The notes beneath the pieces are model-generated. The model did not search any database, was not told the origin of the DNA, and saw only the letters and a list, made by a program, of their open reading frames with translations. 64,000 nucleotides of DNA from Erwinia sp. SLM-02 (lineage in GTDB: Bacteria > Pseudomonadota > Gammaproteobacteria > Enterobacterales > Enterobacteriaceae): NCBI RefSeq assembly GCF_037450285.1, contig NZ_JAQISN010000001.1, forward strand, positions 1 through 64,000, written 5' to 3'. The position numbers and the translations under genes were made by a program. Positions within the stretch are counted from its first letter, which is position 1; each line of letters starts with the position of its first letter. Below are positions 15,619 through 24,496 of the stretch, in pieces.

Positions 15619-17118
15619 TTATTGCTCTTTCTGCATCACCACGTCGGCACGATAATCACCACCGGCCCGGGCCGCCATCTCATCACGGGCAATCCAGCGA
15701 TAGGCTCCGGCGCCCAGCGCCACGCCGATAAACCAGCTGAAGTTAGCCACCGCGTGCAGCGAAGGGATAAAGCTGATCGCCAGGCCAATGCCTACCGACG
15801 GCAGCAGCGCGGCAATTGCTTTCGGATTGAAGCCGCCCTTGTACCAGTATTTTCCTTTCGGCGTGTCGTCAAACAGATCGTCAACGGAGATTTTGCTGCG
15901 CTTGAGCAGATAGAAGTCGGCAAGCAGGATACCGAACAGCGGACCGATAAATGCGCCCAGCACGTCCAGCGTATAGTGAATCAGCTCCGGTGACTGGAAC
16001 AGGTTCCACGGCGTTAACAGCACGGAACCCACGGCGGCAATCATCCCACCGGTGCGGAAGCTGATCTTCTGCGGCGAGCAGTTAGAGAAGTCAAAAGCCG
16101 GAGAAACGAAGTTAGCCACGATATTGATGCCGATGGTGGCGGTAATCATCGTTAACAGGCCGATTGCCACCGCCAGGTCATTACCCACCATGCTGACGGT
16201 TTCAATCGGATCGATAATCATGCGGCCAAACAGCGACTGCGTACCGGAAACGATCACTACGGTCACAATCGAGAACAGCAGGAAGTTAAACGGCAGCCCC
16301 CAGCGGTTACCGCGGCGGATTTCACCCATGCTTTTACCGTAGCGCGCAAAGTCACCGAAGTTCAGTAGCGGGCCGGAGAAGTAAGAAACGACCAGCGCCG
16401 TGGCGGTGATCATCTGCCAGGCCTGCTCGCCGCCGCTCAGCGATTTGCTGGCCAGCGTAAAGGAGATCCCGTCAAAACCGGTCTTGTATACAATCCATCC
16501 GGCCAGTGCGCCCATAACTACGTACACGGCCGGGCCGGCGATATCGATAAAGCGTTTAATGGCGTTCATACCGTGCCAGAACACCATCGCCTGCAGCAGC
16601 CACATAATACCGAAGCAGATCCAGCCCAGCTGGGACAGTCCCAGCCAGGAAACCTGAGTCATGGGGGTCAGGGCAGGCCAGAACTTCAGCGACACCAGCA
16701 TCAGCGCGTTAGCGGCCAGATAGGTCTGGATGCCGTACCAGGCAAAAGCGATTAACCCGCGGATCACCGCCGGAATATTGGCACCGAATACGCCAAATGC
16801 CTGACGGCAAACCACCGCATAGGGGACGCCGGTCATCTGGCTGGGCTTCGCCACCAGGTTAGCGCACAGCTGTACAATGCAGATCCCCACCAGCAGACAA
16901 ATCAGTACCTGCCAACTGGCCAGTCCCAGCGTAAAGAAGCTGGCTGCCACCACATAGCCCCCCATGCTGTGTACATCCGACATCCAGAAAGAAAAAATGT
17001 TGTACCAGCTCCAGCCCTGCTTGCTCACGGGAGCCAGGTCTTCATTACACAGCCGCGGGCTGTAGTTTTTGGCGGCCTCTGATGCCGCCGCCTGGGAAGA
17101 AAATTGACTCTTTGGCAT
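15619..17118 (-). CDS. hpxC: NCS1-family permease, probable allantoin transporter
   Basis: A 499-residue nucleobase:cation symporter-1 protein with about twelve membrane helices. Family marks include the N-terminal LAPVSKQGWSWYNIFSFWMSD stretch (about 27-47) and FGDFARYGKS in the middle. It is divergent from a GntR regulator, allantoin racemase and allantoinase, as in the Klebsiella hpxSAB/hpxC arrangement, which supports allantoin as substrate. The start at 17118 has AGGAG eight bases upstream. A possible sigma-54 promoter and a palindromic operator lie in the divergent region. Confidence 0.85.
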   Translation of the reverse strand: MPKSQFSSQAAASEAAKNYSPRLCNEDLAPVSKQGWSWYNIFSFWMSDVHSMGGYVVAASFFTLGLASWQVLICLLVGICIVQLCANLVAKPSQMTGVPYAVVCRQAFGVFGANIPAVIRGLIAFAWYGIQTYLAANALMLVSLKFWPALTPMTQVSWLGLSQLGWICFGIMWLLQAMVFWHGMNAIKRFIDIAGPAVYVVMGALAGWIVYKTGFDGISFTLASKSLSGGEQAWQMITATALVVSYFSGPLLNFGDFARYGKSMGEIRRGNRWGLPFNFLLFSIVTVVIVSGTQSLFGRMIIDPIETVSMVGNDLAVAIGLLTMITATIGINIVANFVSPAFDFSNCSPQKISFRTGGMIAAVGSVLLTPWNLFQSPELIHYTLDVLGAFIGPLFGILLADFYLLKRSKISVDDLFDDTPKGKYWYKGGFNPKAIAALLPSVGIGLAISFIPSLHAVANFSWFIGVALGAGAYRWIARDEMAARAGGDYRADVVMQKEQ

Positions 17119-17170
17119 GAAACCTGCTCCTCTGAATACAGTAAGTAATAATTCTCTCTGTGAGGGTCAT

Positions 17171-17186
17171 TGCAGGATCCAGGCCA
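17171..17186 (-). promoter_or_regulatory. Candidate sigma-54 promoter of the allantoin permease
   Basis: On the minus strand the 16-mer TGGCCTGGATCCTGCA has GG and GC at the exact -24/-12 spacing. It would start transcription about 40 nt before the permease gene. Match to TGGCAC-N5-TTGCA is partial, so confidence is modest. Confidence 0.45.
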
Positions 17187-17195
17187 GATCTTAAA

Positions 17196-17209
17196 TTTTG
17201 TATACAAAA
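17196..17209. promoter_or_regulatory. Palindromic GntR-type operator between hpxC and hpxS
   Basis: TTTTGTATACAAAA is a perfect 14-bp palindrome in the divergent control region. The core TTGTATACAA fits the FadR-subfamily pattern for GntR proteins, so it is the likely binding site of the adjacent HpxS-like regulator. Confidence 0.65.
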
Positions 17210-17264
17210 GTAGTGGATTGCTGTGTACGATTATCTATGGAAACGATGTTTACCGGAGAAGGTA

Positions 17265-17978
17265 ATGAAGAGTGAAACCGGGCTGAAAACGGCCTCTGAC
17301 CTGAGCGATAAGGACGAACCTATCTATCAGGCGTTAATGACGGCGATTGTTGAACATCAGCTGCCGCCGGGCAGTAAATTACCGGAAGAGGCGCTTTCCG
17401 AGGTCTTTGGCGTGAGCCGCACCGGTATCCGCAAAGTGCTTCAGCGCCTCGCGGCGGTGCAAATGATCACCCTGACGCCCAAACGTGGTGCGCAGGTGGC
17501 CACGCCGTCGGTGGAAGAGGCACAGGATATCTTCCGCACCCGCAGCCTGATTGAGTGTGCCAACCTTCCTGCAGTCCTGGCGCACTGTCAGGGGCCGCAT
17601 CTGGCAGCGCTGGAAAAAATTAACCAGCAGGAGCAGCAGGCCCATGCCGGGCATGATGGTGCTGCCGCTATCCGGCTCTCCGCTGCATTTCATATTCAGC
17701 TACAGGCGATATCCGGCAACCAGGTGCTGACCGAGATGGTCACGCGCCTGAGTCAGCGCTCTTCACTGGTGGTGGCGGCATACGGTGCTCCGTGGCAGCA
17801 CGGCTGCCGCTGCGACGACCACGATCGGCTGCTGGAACTGCTGCGTGAGAAAGCGCTGGATCGCCTGACTGACGCATTACGGAAACATTTCGATCATATC
17901 GTTGCCAGTCTGCACTTTGAGCGCAGTGGCGAAACGCTGCCTGACTTTGCCCGCCTGTTTGCGGCAAAAGGAGCCTGA
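17265..17978 (+). CDS. hpxS: GntR/FadR-family regulator of allantoin genes
   Basis: A 237-residue regulator with an N-terminal winged helix-turn-helix (about 20-80; LSEVFGVSRTGIRKVLQRL is the recognition region) and a C-terminal all-helical FCD ligand domain. The ATG at 17265 has GGAGAAGG just upstream and is preferred over the GTG at 17223. It lies 2 nt before the allantoin racemase gene, so it belongs to a regulator-racemase-allantoinase operon. A perfect palindrome 55 nt upstream is its probable target. Confidence 0.85.
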   Translation: MKSETGLKTASDLSDKDEPIYQALMTAIVEHQLPPGSKLPEEALSEVFGVSRTGIRKVLQRLAAVQMITLTPKRGAQVATPSVEEAQDIFRTRSLIECANLPAVLAHCQGPHLAALEKINQQEQQAHAGHDGAAAIRLSAAFHIQLQAISGNQVLTEMVTRLSQRSSLVVAAYGAPWQHGCRCDDHDRLLELLREKALDRLTDALRKHFDHIVASLHFERSGETLPDFARLFAAKGA

Positions 17979-17980
17979 GT

Positions 17981-18718
17981 ATGAACAAGCAGATCATTCA
18001 GGTGATCAATCCCAACACCAGCCTGGCGATGACCGAAACCATTGGCACGGCGGCGCGCGCCGTTGCCGCCGAAAGCACTGAGATCCTCGCCGTCTGCCCG
18101 CAGCAGGGCGTGCCGTCCATCGAAGGGCACTTTGACGAAGCCATTGCCGCCATTGGCGTACTGGAACAGATCAAAGCGGGGCGCGAGCAGGGCGCACAGG
18201 GGCATGTCATTGCCTGCTTTGGCGATCCCGGCTTGCTGGCCGCACGCGAACTGGCGCAGGGACCGGTGGTGGGCATTGCCGAAGCCGCAATGCATATGGC
18301 TACTCTGGTCGCCACCCGCTTTTCCATTGTCACCACGCTGCCGCGCACGGTGATCATTGCCCGCCACCTGCTGCGGCAGTACGGCTTTGAACACCACTGC
18401 GCCGCGGTACACGCCATCGATTTACCGGTGCTGGCGCTGGAAGACGGCAGCGGTATCGCACAGGAAAAAGTCCGTCAGCGCTGTATACAAGCCCTGCGTG
18501 AAGACCACAGCGGAGCCATCGTACTCGGCTGCGGCGGCATGGCCGATCTGGCGCGTGAGCTGACCCGCGAACTCGGCGTACCGGTGATTGATGGCGTTGG
18601 TGCAGCGGTCAAAATGGTGGAGTCGCTGTTAGCGCTGGGGCTGAACACCAGCAAGCATGGCGATCTGGATTATCCGATACGAAAAACACTGTCAGGTCAG
18701 TTTGAGCGCCTAAACTAA
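17981..18718 (+). CDS. hpxA: Allantoin racemase
   Basis: A 245-residue Asp/Glu/hydantoin racemase. The opening VINPNTSLAMTE is the family signature, and the two catalytic cysteines lie in IACFGDPG (about Cys77) and LGCGGMA (about Cys183). It interconverts R- and S-allantoin so that both enantiomers enter degradation. The assignment to allantoin rests on the following allantoinase gene and the wider hpx cluster. Confidence 0.9.
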   Translation: MNKQIIQVINPNTSLAMTETIGTAARAVAAESTEILAVCPQQGVPSIEGHFDEAIAAIGVLEQIKAGREQGAQGHVIACFGDPGLLAARELAQGPVVGIAEAAMHMATLVATRFSIVTTLPRTVIIARHLLRQYGFEHHCAAVHAIDLPVLALEDGSGIAQEKVRQRCIQALREDHSGAIVLGCGGMADLARELTRELGVPVIDGVGAAVKMVESLLALGLNTSKHGDLDYPIRKTLSGQFERLN

Positions 18719-18752
18719 GGCTACGATCTGTTCCGATACTAAGGATGTTTTG

Positions 18753-19712
18753 ATGAGCAATAGTCCGGAAAAGAAAGAATACAGCTTCAACAAAAACTAT
18801 CCGCGTGACCTGATTGGCTACGCCGGTCATCCCCCTCACGCCGCCTGGCCGGGTAAAGCCCGGATTGCCGTTCAGTTCGTCCTGAACTACGAAGAGGGTG
18901 CGGAAAACAACGTTCTGCACGGTGATGCGGGATCCGAGCAGTTCCTGTCCGATATCATCGGTGCGGCGAGCTACCCGGAGCGGCATATGTCGATGGATTC
19001 ACTGTATGAATACGGCTCCCGCGCCGGATTCTGGCGCATCCATCAGGAATTTCAAAAGCGCAACCTGCCGCTGACTGTATTTGGCGTGGCGATGGCGCTG
19101 GCCCGCCACCCGGAAATCGTTGAGGCGATTAAAAACGCCGATTACGACGTCGTCAGCCACGGCTGGCGCTGGATCCACTACCAGGGAATGGATGCGAAAA
19201 CCGAACGGCAGCACATGCAGCAGGCGCTGGACACGCTGACCGATCTGTTTGGTAAGACCCCCACCGGCTGGTACACCGGGCGCGACAGCCCCAATACGCG
19301 CCGGCTGGTGGTGGAGCAGGGGGGATTAACCTACGACAGCGACTATTACGGCGACGACTTGCCGTTCTGGACCCAGGTCACCTGCCAGGACGGTACGGTC
19401 AAACCGCACCTGATTATTCCCTACACGCTGGAAACCAATGATATGCGCTTTGCGACGCCCCAGGGCTTTAATACCGCAGAGCAGTTCTACACCTATCTGC
19501 GCGACAGCTTCGATGTGCTGTATGAAGAGGGTGAAACCTCACCGAAAATGCTTTCCATCGGCATGCACTGCCGCCTGCTTGGTCGCCCGGGGCGCTTCCG
19601 CGCGCTTCAGCGCTTCCTCGATCATATCCAGCAGCACGATAACGTCTGGATTTGTACCCGCCAGCAAATCGCCGACCACTGGATAAAAACGCATCCGGCT
19701 CCGGAAGTTTGA
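18753..19712 (+). CDS. hpxB: Allantoinase, PuuE (polysaccharide-deacetylase-like) type
   Basis: A 319-residue NodB-fold hydrolase that opens the allantoin ring to allantoate without the amidohydrolase-type metal centre. Marks are YPRDLIGYAGHPPHA near the N-terminus, VLNYEEGAENN at about 47-57, SHGWRWIHYQ and GWYTGRDSPNTR. The ATG at 18753 follows AAGGA; a TTG one codon upstream is possible. A strong terminator follows directly. Confidence 0.92.
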   Translation: MSNSPEKKEYSFNKNYPRDLIGYAGHPPHAAWPGKARIAVQFVLNYEEGAENNVLHGDAGSEQFLSDIIGAASYPERHMSMDSLYEYGSRAGFWRIHQEFQKRNLPLTVFGVAMALARHPEIVEAIKNADYDVVSHGWRWIHYQGMDAKTERQHMQQALDTLTDLFGKTPTGWYTGRDSPNTRRLVVEQGGLTYDSDYYGDDLPFWTQVTCQDGTVKPHLIIPYTLETNDMRFATPQGFNTAEQFYTYLRDSFDVLYEEGETSPKMLSIGMHCRLLGRPGRFRALQRFLDHIQQHDNVWICTRQQIADHWIKTHPAPEV

Positions 19713-19713
19713 T

Positions 19714-19748
19714 AAAAAAAGAGATGGGGAAACCCGTCTCTTTTTTTC
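19714..19748 (+). terminator. Terminator of the hpxSAB operon
   Basis: AAAAAAAGAGATGGG pairs with CCCGTCTCTTTTTTT around a short A-rich loop (one mismatch in the stem), immediately after the allantoinase stop. The T run is seven long. Confidence 0.9.
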
Positions 19749-19836
19749 GTAAGCGATTATTGATGGGAAAAATGTGAAGCAGGTCCGGTGTCCGGGCATT
19801 TGAATATTTTACTATCGAATTATTGCTATAGGAAAA

Positions 19837-20610
19837 ATGCTCAGCAATCAGAATAATTCCTGTGACCATGTCTGGTTAGATTGTAATAAACGATTAAGGA
19901 CGGTTACATTGAATAGCGAAGATAGGGATAGTGAAATATTACGCGTCGTTAAGACCTTCATCTATTACTGGGAGCAAAGCAGGGAACCCTGGTGGGTTAA
20001 AAATTCCAACTCGCAGATCGTCTACGCGAATGCCAGCATGAAGAGCTTCATTGGTCTGCCTGAGGGATTTGATATTGAGGGGCGTTACGATCATGAGTTA
20101 CCCGTCGAACTGCATCGGTTTGCATCGCAGTTCCGCCAGCACGATCGGCAAGTGCTGAGAGAGAAAGAGCGGAGTACCTCGCTACAAATTCAACGGTTTA
20201 ACCGGAAGGATTATCTGGAAGCCTGGTACACGGAGAAATACCCTTTATTTGGTGAAAAGGGCGATATTATCGGTGTAATTCCGCACTTTCGGCCGGTAGA
20301 GTCGATATTTGTCTCCCGACTGGCAAATATTAAAACCCCCAGCTCGCTGATGTTCAACGCACCCAGCAAAATTTTCACCGAAAAAGAATGGCAGGTAATT
20401 TTTTATACCTGCCAGTTCTTTACGCCAAAGATGATTGGGACGGCGATTAACATCTCGCATCGAACCGTTGAGGACATACTCTGTCGTATCTATAAAAAAA
20501 CTGGTGTTGGCAATAAACGTGGGCTGATTGATTATTGTATTGAGCACGGTTTTAATAATTTTATCCCGCCGGGCATATTTCAGACCTGTGATTCAATCAT
20601 GCCGATTTAA
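19837..20610 (+). CDS. PAS-domain LuxR-type transcriptional regulator
   Basis: A 257-residue protein with a PAS-like sensor region (about 50-165; WVKNSNSQIVYANAS and IEGRYDHELP are typical) and a C-terminal LuxR helix-turn-helix (about 185-240; FTEKEWQVIFYTCQ, ISHRTVEDILCRIYKKTG). AGGAAA precedes the ATG at 19837. It is AT-rich compared with neighbours and sits between the hpxSAB and hpxZYXW groups. Related orphan PAS-LuxR regulators occur in enterobacteria; whether it controls allantoin genes or was inserted by chance is unknown. Confidence 0.8.
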   Translation: MLSNQNNSCDHVWLDCNKRLRTVTLNSEDRDSEILRVVKTFIYYWEQSREPWWVKNSNSQIVYANASMKSFIGLPEGFDIEGRYDHELPVELHRFASQFRQHDRQVLREKERSTSLQIQRFNRKDYLEAWYTEKYPLFGEKGDIIGVIPHFRPVESIFVSRLANIKTPSSLMFNAPSKIFTEKEWQVIFYTCQFFTPKMIGTAINISHRTVEDILCRIYKKTGVGNKRGLIDYCIEHGFNNFIPPGIFQTCDSIMPI

Positions 20611-20724
20611 TGGGTGTTAATGCTGCCGGTATAATTATTCCGCTCCTTTCATTTTATCGGGAGCGGAACAAAACTAGCACTGGCAGCATCCTGCGACAAC
20701 CGTGTAGATTACGGAATCAGTAAA

Positions 20725-21108
20725 TCAGGCAATTAAGCTGACCTGTGCCGCCACGATGCGCCAGCCGCAGGGGAGTTTCACCCAGGTTTGCTGCTGACGA
20801 CCGATTTTATCGTTCCCCTCGCGGGTAAATTCGGTACTGCAAACGGCATAATCCTCACCAAACGTGGTGATGACCGTATTGCGCAACTGGCGGTTCAGCC
20901 CTGCGGGCGAGCGTGATGCGCGGAATTCTCGGATGGCGTCAATCCCATACAGATTCTCACCGGCTCCCAGGCGTACGGTGCGCTCATCGTGCCAGAACAG
21001 CTCATCAAGAACAACGGTGTCGTTGCTGATTAAGGCTTCCTCATAACGATAAAAGGCCGCAGTTACTTCAGCATGGATCGCCGGGCGATCGATATGTTCA
21101 CTTTTCAT
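20725..21108 (-). CDS. hpxZ: SnoaL-like protein HpxZ of the oxalurate branch
   Basis: A 127-residue protein of the NTF2/SnoaL-like fold (DUF3225 type), with FYRYEEALISNDTVVLDELF and FWHDERTVRLGAGENLYG segments. Last gene of the hpxWXYZ operon; its start overlaps the hpxY stop by 4 nt. The family is annotated with oxalurate catabolism from its context; no defined reaction is known to me. Confidence 0.88.
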   Translation of the reverse strand: MKSEHIDRPAIHAEVTAAFYRYEEALISNDTVVLDELFWHDERTVRLGAGENLYGIDAIREFRASRSPAGLNRQLRNTVITTFGEDYAVCSTEFTREGNDKIGRQQQTWVKLPCGWRIVAAQVSLIA

Positions 21109-22508
21109 TTTTTATCTTCCATGTTTGCAGGCTGGGCCTGCGCAATACCTGTCAGTTCTAATGCCTTTGCGGTCCGCAGACAGGCCTGTTCGTTAAACGG
21201 AGCCGCGATCAGCTGCAGGCCTATCGGCAGGCCACCTTTCGTAAGCAACGGTACGGTGACAACCGGCAGGCCGAGGAATGAGATCGGCTGGGCCAGCATG
21301 CCCATATTAGCGCGGGGTGGCAACTCGTTGCCATTAATGCGCATGGTCTGCTGGCCAATCAGCGTGGCGCAGGTCGGCGTGGCAGGGGCGATCAGGACAT
21401 CGACTTCCCTGAAAAGGGTCAGTGCCTGCTGCTGGCAGTGGCGACGGAAACGCTGGGCCTGAACATACCAGGCTGAAGGCAGCATCGCCCCAGCCAGCAG
21501 CCGCTCGCGTGAAGCCGGCTCAAAGCGTTCCGGCGACTGCCGCAGCGCGGGCAAATAGTGATTCCCGCCTTCCGCAGCGGTCATCAGAAATGCGGAAGCG
21601 CGCGCCAGCTCTGCCTCGGGCAGCAGAAATTCTTCGTGTGCATCCAGCGCCCTGGCGGCGACGGCAACCGCGGCGCGGGCATCTTCGTCACACCACTGCT
21701 GGAAATAACCCCCTAATATGCCGATCCGCAGCCCGTCGATCCCGCGTTCCAGCAGCGGTACCGTTGGTGCGGGCAATTCCGCCGCCTGAAACGGGTCGCT
21801 GGGGTCTTCGCCCTGAAGGGCATCATACACTTCTGCCAGATCGCTAACCCGGCGGGCCAGCGGGCCGATATGATCGAGGCTGGCAACAAACGGATGGCTG
21901 CCGCTGCGGGACAGCCGGCCAAAGGTGGGCTTCAGCCCGAAGATCCCGCACAGCGATGCCGGCACGCGGATAGAGCCGTTGGTATCCGTACCGAGAGAGA
22001 AGTGGACCAGCCCGGCGGCCACGGCGGCCGCGGAACCCCCGGACGAGCCACCGGCAATACGCGCGGTGTCATGCGGGTTTCGCGTTGCGCCATAGTGGGT
22101 GTTTTCCGTGGTAAAACCGTAGGCATACGCATCCATATTCAGCATGCCCGACAGCATCGCGCCCCGGGATGCCAGCTGGCGTACCGCCCAGGCATCCTCC
22201 CGGGCAACGGGGCGATCGCTGAACAGACTGGCGCCGGCCAGCGTGGTATGACCGGCGACATCAAACAGGTTTTTTACCGCATAGGGTACGGCGGCAAGGG
22301 CGGGAAGGGGCTGGCCCTCACGCCGCAGGCGATCGAGTCGCTGAGCCTCCTGCAGCATGCGATCGCGGGTCACGCTGGTCCAGGCATTGATCGCCGGGTT
22401 GTGCTGTTCTATCGCGGAAAGCGTGCGGCCGGCGATGTCGGCGGCGCTCAGATCGCCCGTGGCCAGCGCCTGTCTGATTTCACTGATGGAGAGAGCGGCC
22501 AGATTCAT
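21105..22508 (-). CDS. hpxY: Amidase-signature hydrolase HpxY (AtzE-like)
   Basis: A 467-residue amidase of the Ser-cisSer-Lys family. The catalytic Lys is in PYAVKNLFD at about 75-83, the cis-Ser/Ser pair in GGSSGGSAAA near 152-161, and the oxyanion region TDTNGSIRVPASLCG follows. It lies between hpxZ and hpxX with 4-nt overlaps on both sides, implying tight coupling. In the Klebsiella cluster it is linked to oxalurate use; I infer hydrolysis of an oxalurate- or ureido-type amide, perhaps as a complex with the small HpxX. Confidence 0.88.
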   Translation of the reverse strand: MNLAALSISEIRQALATGDLSAADIAGRTLSAIEQHNPAINAWTSVTRDRMLQEAQRLDRLRREGQPLPALAAVPYAVKNLFDVAGHTTLAGASLFSDRPVAREDAWAVRQLASRGAMLSGMLNMDAYAYGFTTENTHYGATRNPHDTARIAGGSSGGSAAAVAAGLVHFSLGTDTNGSIRVPASLCGIFGLKPTFGRLSRSGSHPFVASLDHIGPLARRVSDLAEVYDALQGEDPSDPFQAAELPAPTVPLLERGIDGLRIGILGGYFQQWCDEDARAAVAVAARALDAHEEFLLPEAELARASAFLMTAAEGGNHYLPALRQSPERFEPASRERLLAGAMLPSAWYVQAQRFRRHCQQQALTLFREVDVLIAPATPTCATLIGQQTMRINGNELPPRANMGMLAQPISFLGLPVVTVPLLTKGGLPIGLQLIAAPFNEQACLRTAKALELTGIAQAQPANMEDKK

Positions 22509-22693
22509 GCTTTATACACTCCCGCCACTTCCAGTCGGTCATCCAGTGGAAAAGCCATCAGCGGCGCGGCCAGGGCGGCCATACGGGTGAACTGTACCCT
22601 CAGCTCGGCACGTCGTGATTCATCCAGATCGATGCCGAGGATCTGCTCCATCTGACCAATGTAGGTTGCCCAGTCGGGCTGAGTTGGCGTCAT
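22505..22693 (-). CDS. hpxX: Small protein HpxX (DUF4089 type)
   Basis: A 62-residue protein (YIGQMEQILGIDLD, then RRAELRVQFTRMAALA) resembling the AtzG/GatC-like small partners of amidase-signature enzymes. It overlaps the amidase gene by 4 nt and starts 12 nt after hpxW. Like GatC with GatA, it may stabilise HpxY; that is inference from size and coupling. Confidence 0.85.
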   Translation of the reverse strand: MTPTQPDWATYIGQMEQILGIDLDESRRAELRVQFTRMAALAAPLMAFPLDDRLEVAGVYKA

Positions 22694-22705
22694 GTTCTTC
22701 TCCTG

Positions 22706-24292
22706 CTAAAAACCGGCTGCGCTGCCGTTGCTGCGGGGATCGAAAGCCCCTTCCAGCATGCCATTGGTATGCCGCACGATGGCCCCCGCGTGGCCGACGG
22801 CCTCGCTGAAATCGGGCAGCAGCTCGACTTCGTGTCCCAGCGCCCGCAGCGCGTTGATCGTCTCCGCGCTGAAGCGTCCCTCCAGCTTCAGGGAGTCGGA
22901 GAGTTGCCCCCAGGTGCGCCCCAGCAGCCAGCGCGGCGCACTGAGCGCCTGCTGCAGCGGCATGCCCTGAACGACATGGCGGGTAAAAATGGCGGCCTGA
23001 GTCTGCGGCTGGCCGTCACCGCCCATCGAGCCGTAGACCAGCGTCCGGCCATCGTTCAGCCGCGCGGCTGCCGGATTGAGGGTGTGGAATGGCTGTTTCC
23101 CGGGGGCCAGCGCCAGCAGGTGATCGGCGTCGAGGCTGAACGATGCTCCTCTGTTCTGCCAGGTGATACCGGTGCCCGGCAGCACCACGCCGCTGCCGAA
23201 CTCGTGATAGATACTCTGGATAAAGGAGACCGACAGCCCGCTGCTGTCCATCACCCCCATCCAGACGGTATCGCCCGGGCCTTTCCCGTTGCCCCACGGT
23301 GCGGCCTGGTTGAGGTCGATCCGATCGGCCAGCTGCTTCAGGCGATCGTGCTCCAGCAGCGACTGCATCTCTTCCCGCACGAAGCGCGGGTCGGTGATAT
23401 GGCTGTCGCGCAGGCCGAAAGCCAGCTTGGTGGCTTCCACGATGCGGTGGATGGTCTGCGCCTCGTCCGCGTCCTCCATCGCCAGATGGTCGGTAATGCC
23501 CAGAATGGCCAGCGAGACCAGGCCCTGGGTGGGTGGGGTCATGTTGTAGATATCGCCGGACTGGTGGCGGATGCGCAGCGGCGTGCGGCGTTTTGCCCGC
23601 TGATGGTTAAGATCCTCCAGCGTGATCGGCATACCGAGCTGCGACATTTCTGCGGCCAGACGCTGTGCCAGCGGGCCGCGATAGAACGTATCCAGCCCTT
23701 CTTCTGCCAGCTGGATCAGCGTCCCGGCAAGGTCCGGCTGCACAAAGCGGCTGCCGGCTTTCGGAATTTCATTTCCCGGCAGGAACGCGCCGGCGAAACC
23801 GGGCTGCCCGGCCAGTTCAGCGTATTTGCTGGCGGTGGCTTCCGCCTGGGAAGCGGTGATCGGGATCCCATCCGCCGCATAGCGGATCGCGTCGTTTAAC
23901 AGGCGCGCCAGCGGCAGCGGCTCGCCGCCGTATTCGCCGGAAATCGCCAGCGCTTCGGACCAGCCGCTGACCGTACCCGCGACGGTCAGCGCCGATTTCG
24001 GACCGCGATGGGGGATATGGTTTTCGCCCGCGTAAAAGTCGAGATCGGCCAGCGATCCCGCCGCGCCGCTGGCATCGATGGCCACCGGCTCGCCGCCGGG
24101 CGGTACGATCAGCCAGAAGCCGTCGCCGCCCAGTCCGTTCATATGGGGATAGACCACCGCAATGGTCGCCGCCGCGGCCACCATCGCCTCAATGGCGTTG
24201 CCTCCCGCCCGAAGAATACCCAGCGCGCTCTCGCTGGCCAGATGATGTGGGGTCACTGCCATCCCCTGCGGTGCCATGTTGCTCTGATTCAT
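22706..24292 (-). CDS. hpxW: Oxamate amidohydrolase (gamma-glutamyltransferase-like)
   Basis: A 528-residue N-terminal-nucleophile hydrolase of the gamma-glutamyltransferase family. Self-cleavage is expected before Thr342 (GPGDTVWMGV), giving a large and a small subunit; ESALGILRAGGNAIEA and GLGGDGFW open the large one. Its Klebsiella counterpart hydrolyses oxamate to oxalate and ammonia, the last nitrogen-releasing step of the oxalurate branch. The start at 24292 (MNQSNMAPQG) is preferred over an upstream in-frame ATG at 24397, which lies beyond a likely sigma-54 promoter. First gene of hpxWXYZ. Confidence 0.9.
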   Translation of the reverse strand: MNQSNMAPQGMAVTPHHLASESALGILRAGGNAIEAMVAAAATIAVVYPHMNGLGGDGFWLIVPPGGEPVAIDASGAAGSLADLDFYAGENHIPHRGPKSALTVAGTVSGWSEALAISGEYGGEPLPLARLLNDAIRYAADGIPITASQAEATASKYAELAGQPGFAGAFLPGNEIPKAGSRFVQPDLAGTLIQLAEEGLDTFYRGPLAQRLAAEMSQLGMPITLEDLNHQRAKRRTPLRIRHQSGDIYNMTPPTQGLVSLAILGITDHLAMEDADEAQTIHRIVEATKLAFGLRDSHITDPRFVREEMQSLLEHDRLKQLADRIDLNQAAPWGNGKGPGDTVWMGVMDSSGLSVSFIQSIYHEFGSGVVLPGTGITWQNRGASFSLDADHLLALAPGKQPFHTLNPAAARLNDGRTLVYGSMGGDGQPQTQAAIFTRHVVQGMPLQQALSAPRWLLGRTWGQLSDSLKLEGRFSAETINALRALGHEVELLPDFSEAVGHAGAIVRHTNGMLEGAFDPRSNGSAAGF

Positions 24293-24328
24293 ATTATTCT
24301 CGTTATTGCTCGAACTGGATCTGACTGA

Positions 24329-24344
24329 AGCAAGAGTCATTCCA
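24329..24344 (-). promoter_or_regulatory. Candidate sigma-54 promoter of hpxWXYZ
   Basis: On the minus strand: TGGAAT, GACTC, TTGCT, with GG and GC at exact -24/-12 spacing and a good TTGC element. It would start transcription about 25 nt before the hpxW start. Confidence 0.6.
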
Positions 24345-24496
24345 GTTTTTGTATAACAATCAGACGCGGGTGTGGCGTGCCGAAAAAAATCGGGCATCGG
24401 CAGGGGAGCGAAGGCAATTTTTCTCTCCGGCTACAGGCAGGCACGTTATTTGTATATGATCGGTGGAATGAAACAAAAGTTACAGGATGCCCGGAC

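Noticed and set aside
20640..20666. CCGCTCC...GGAGCGG hairpin after the PAS-LuxR gene as a terminator
   Set aside because: The 7-bp stem is real, but there is a 13-nt loop and no T run on either strand; too weak to list as a terminator.
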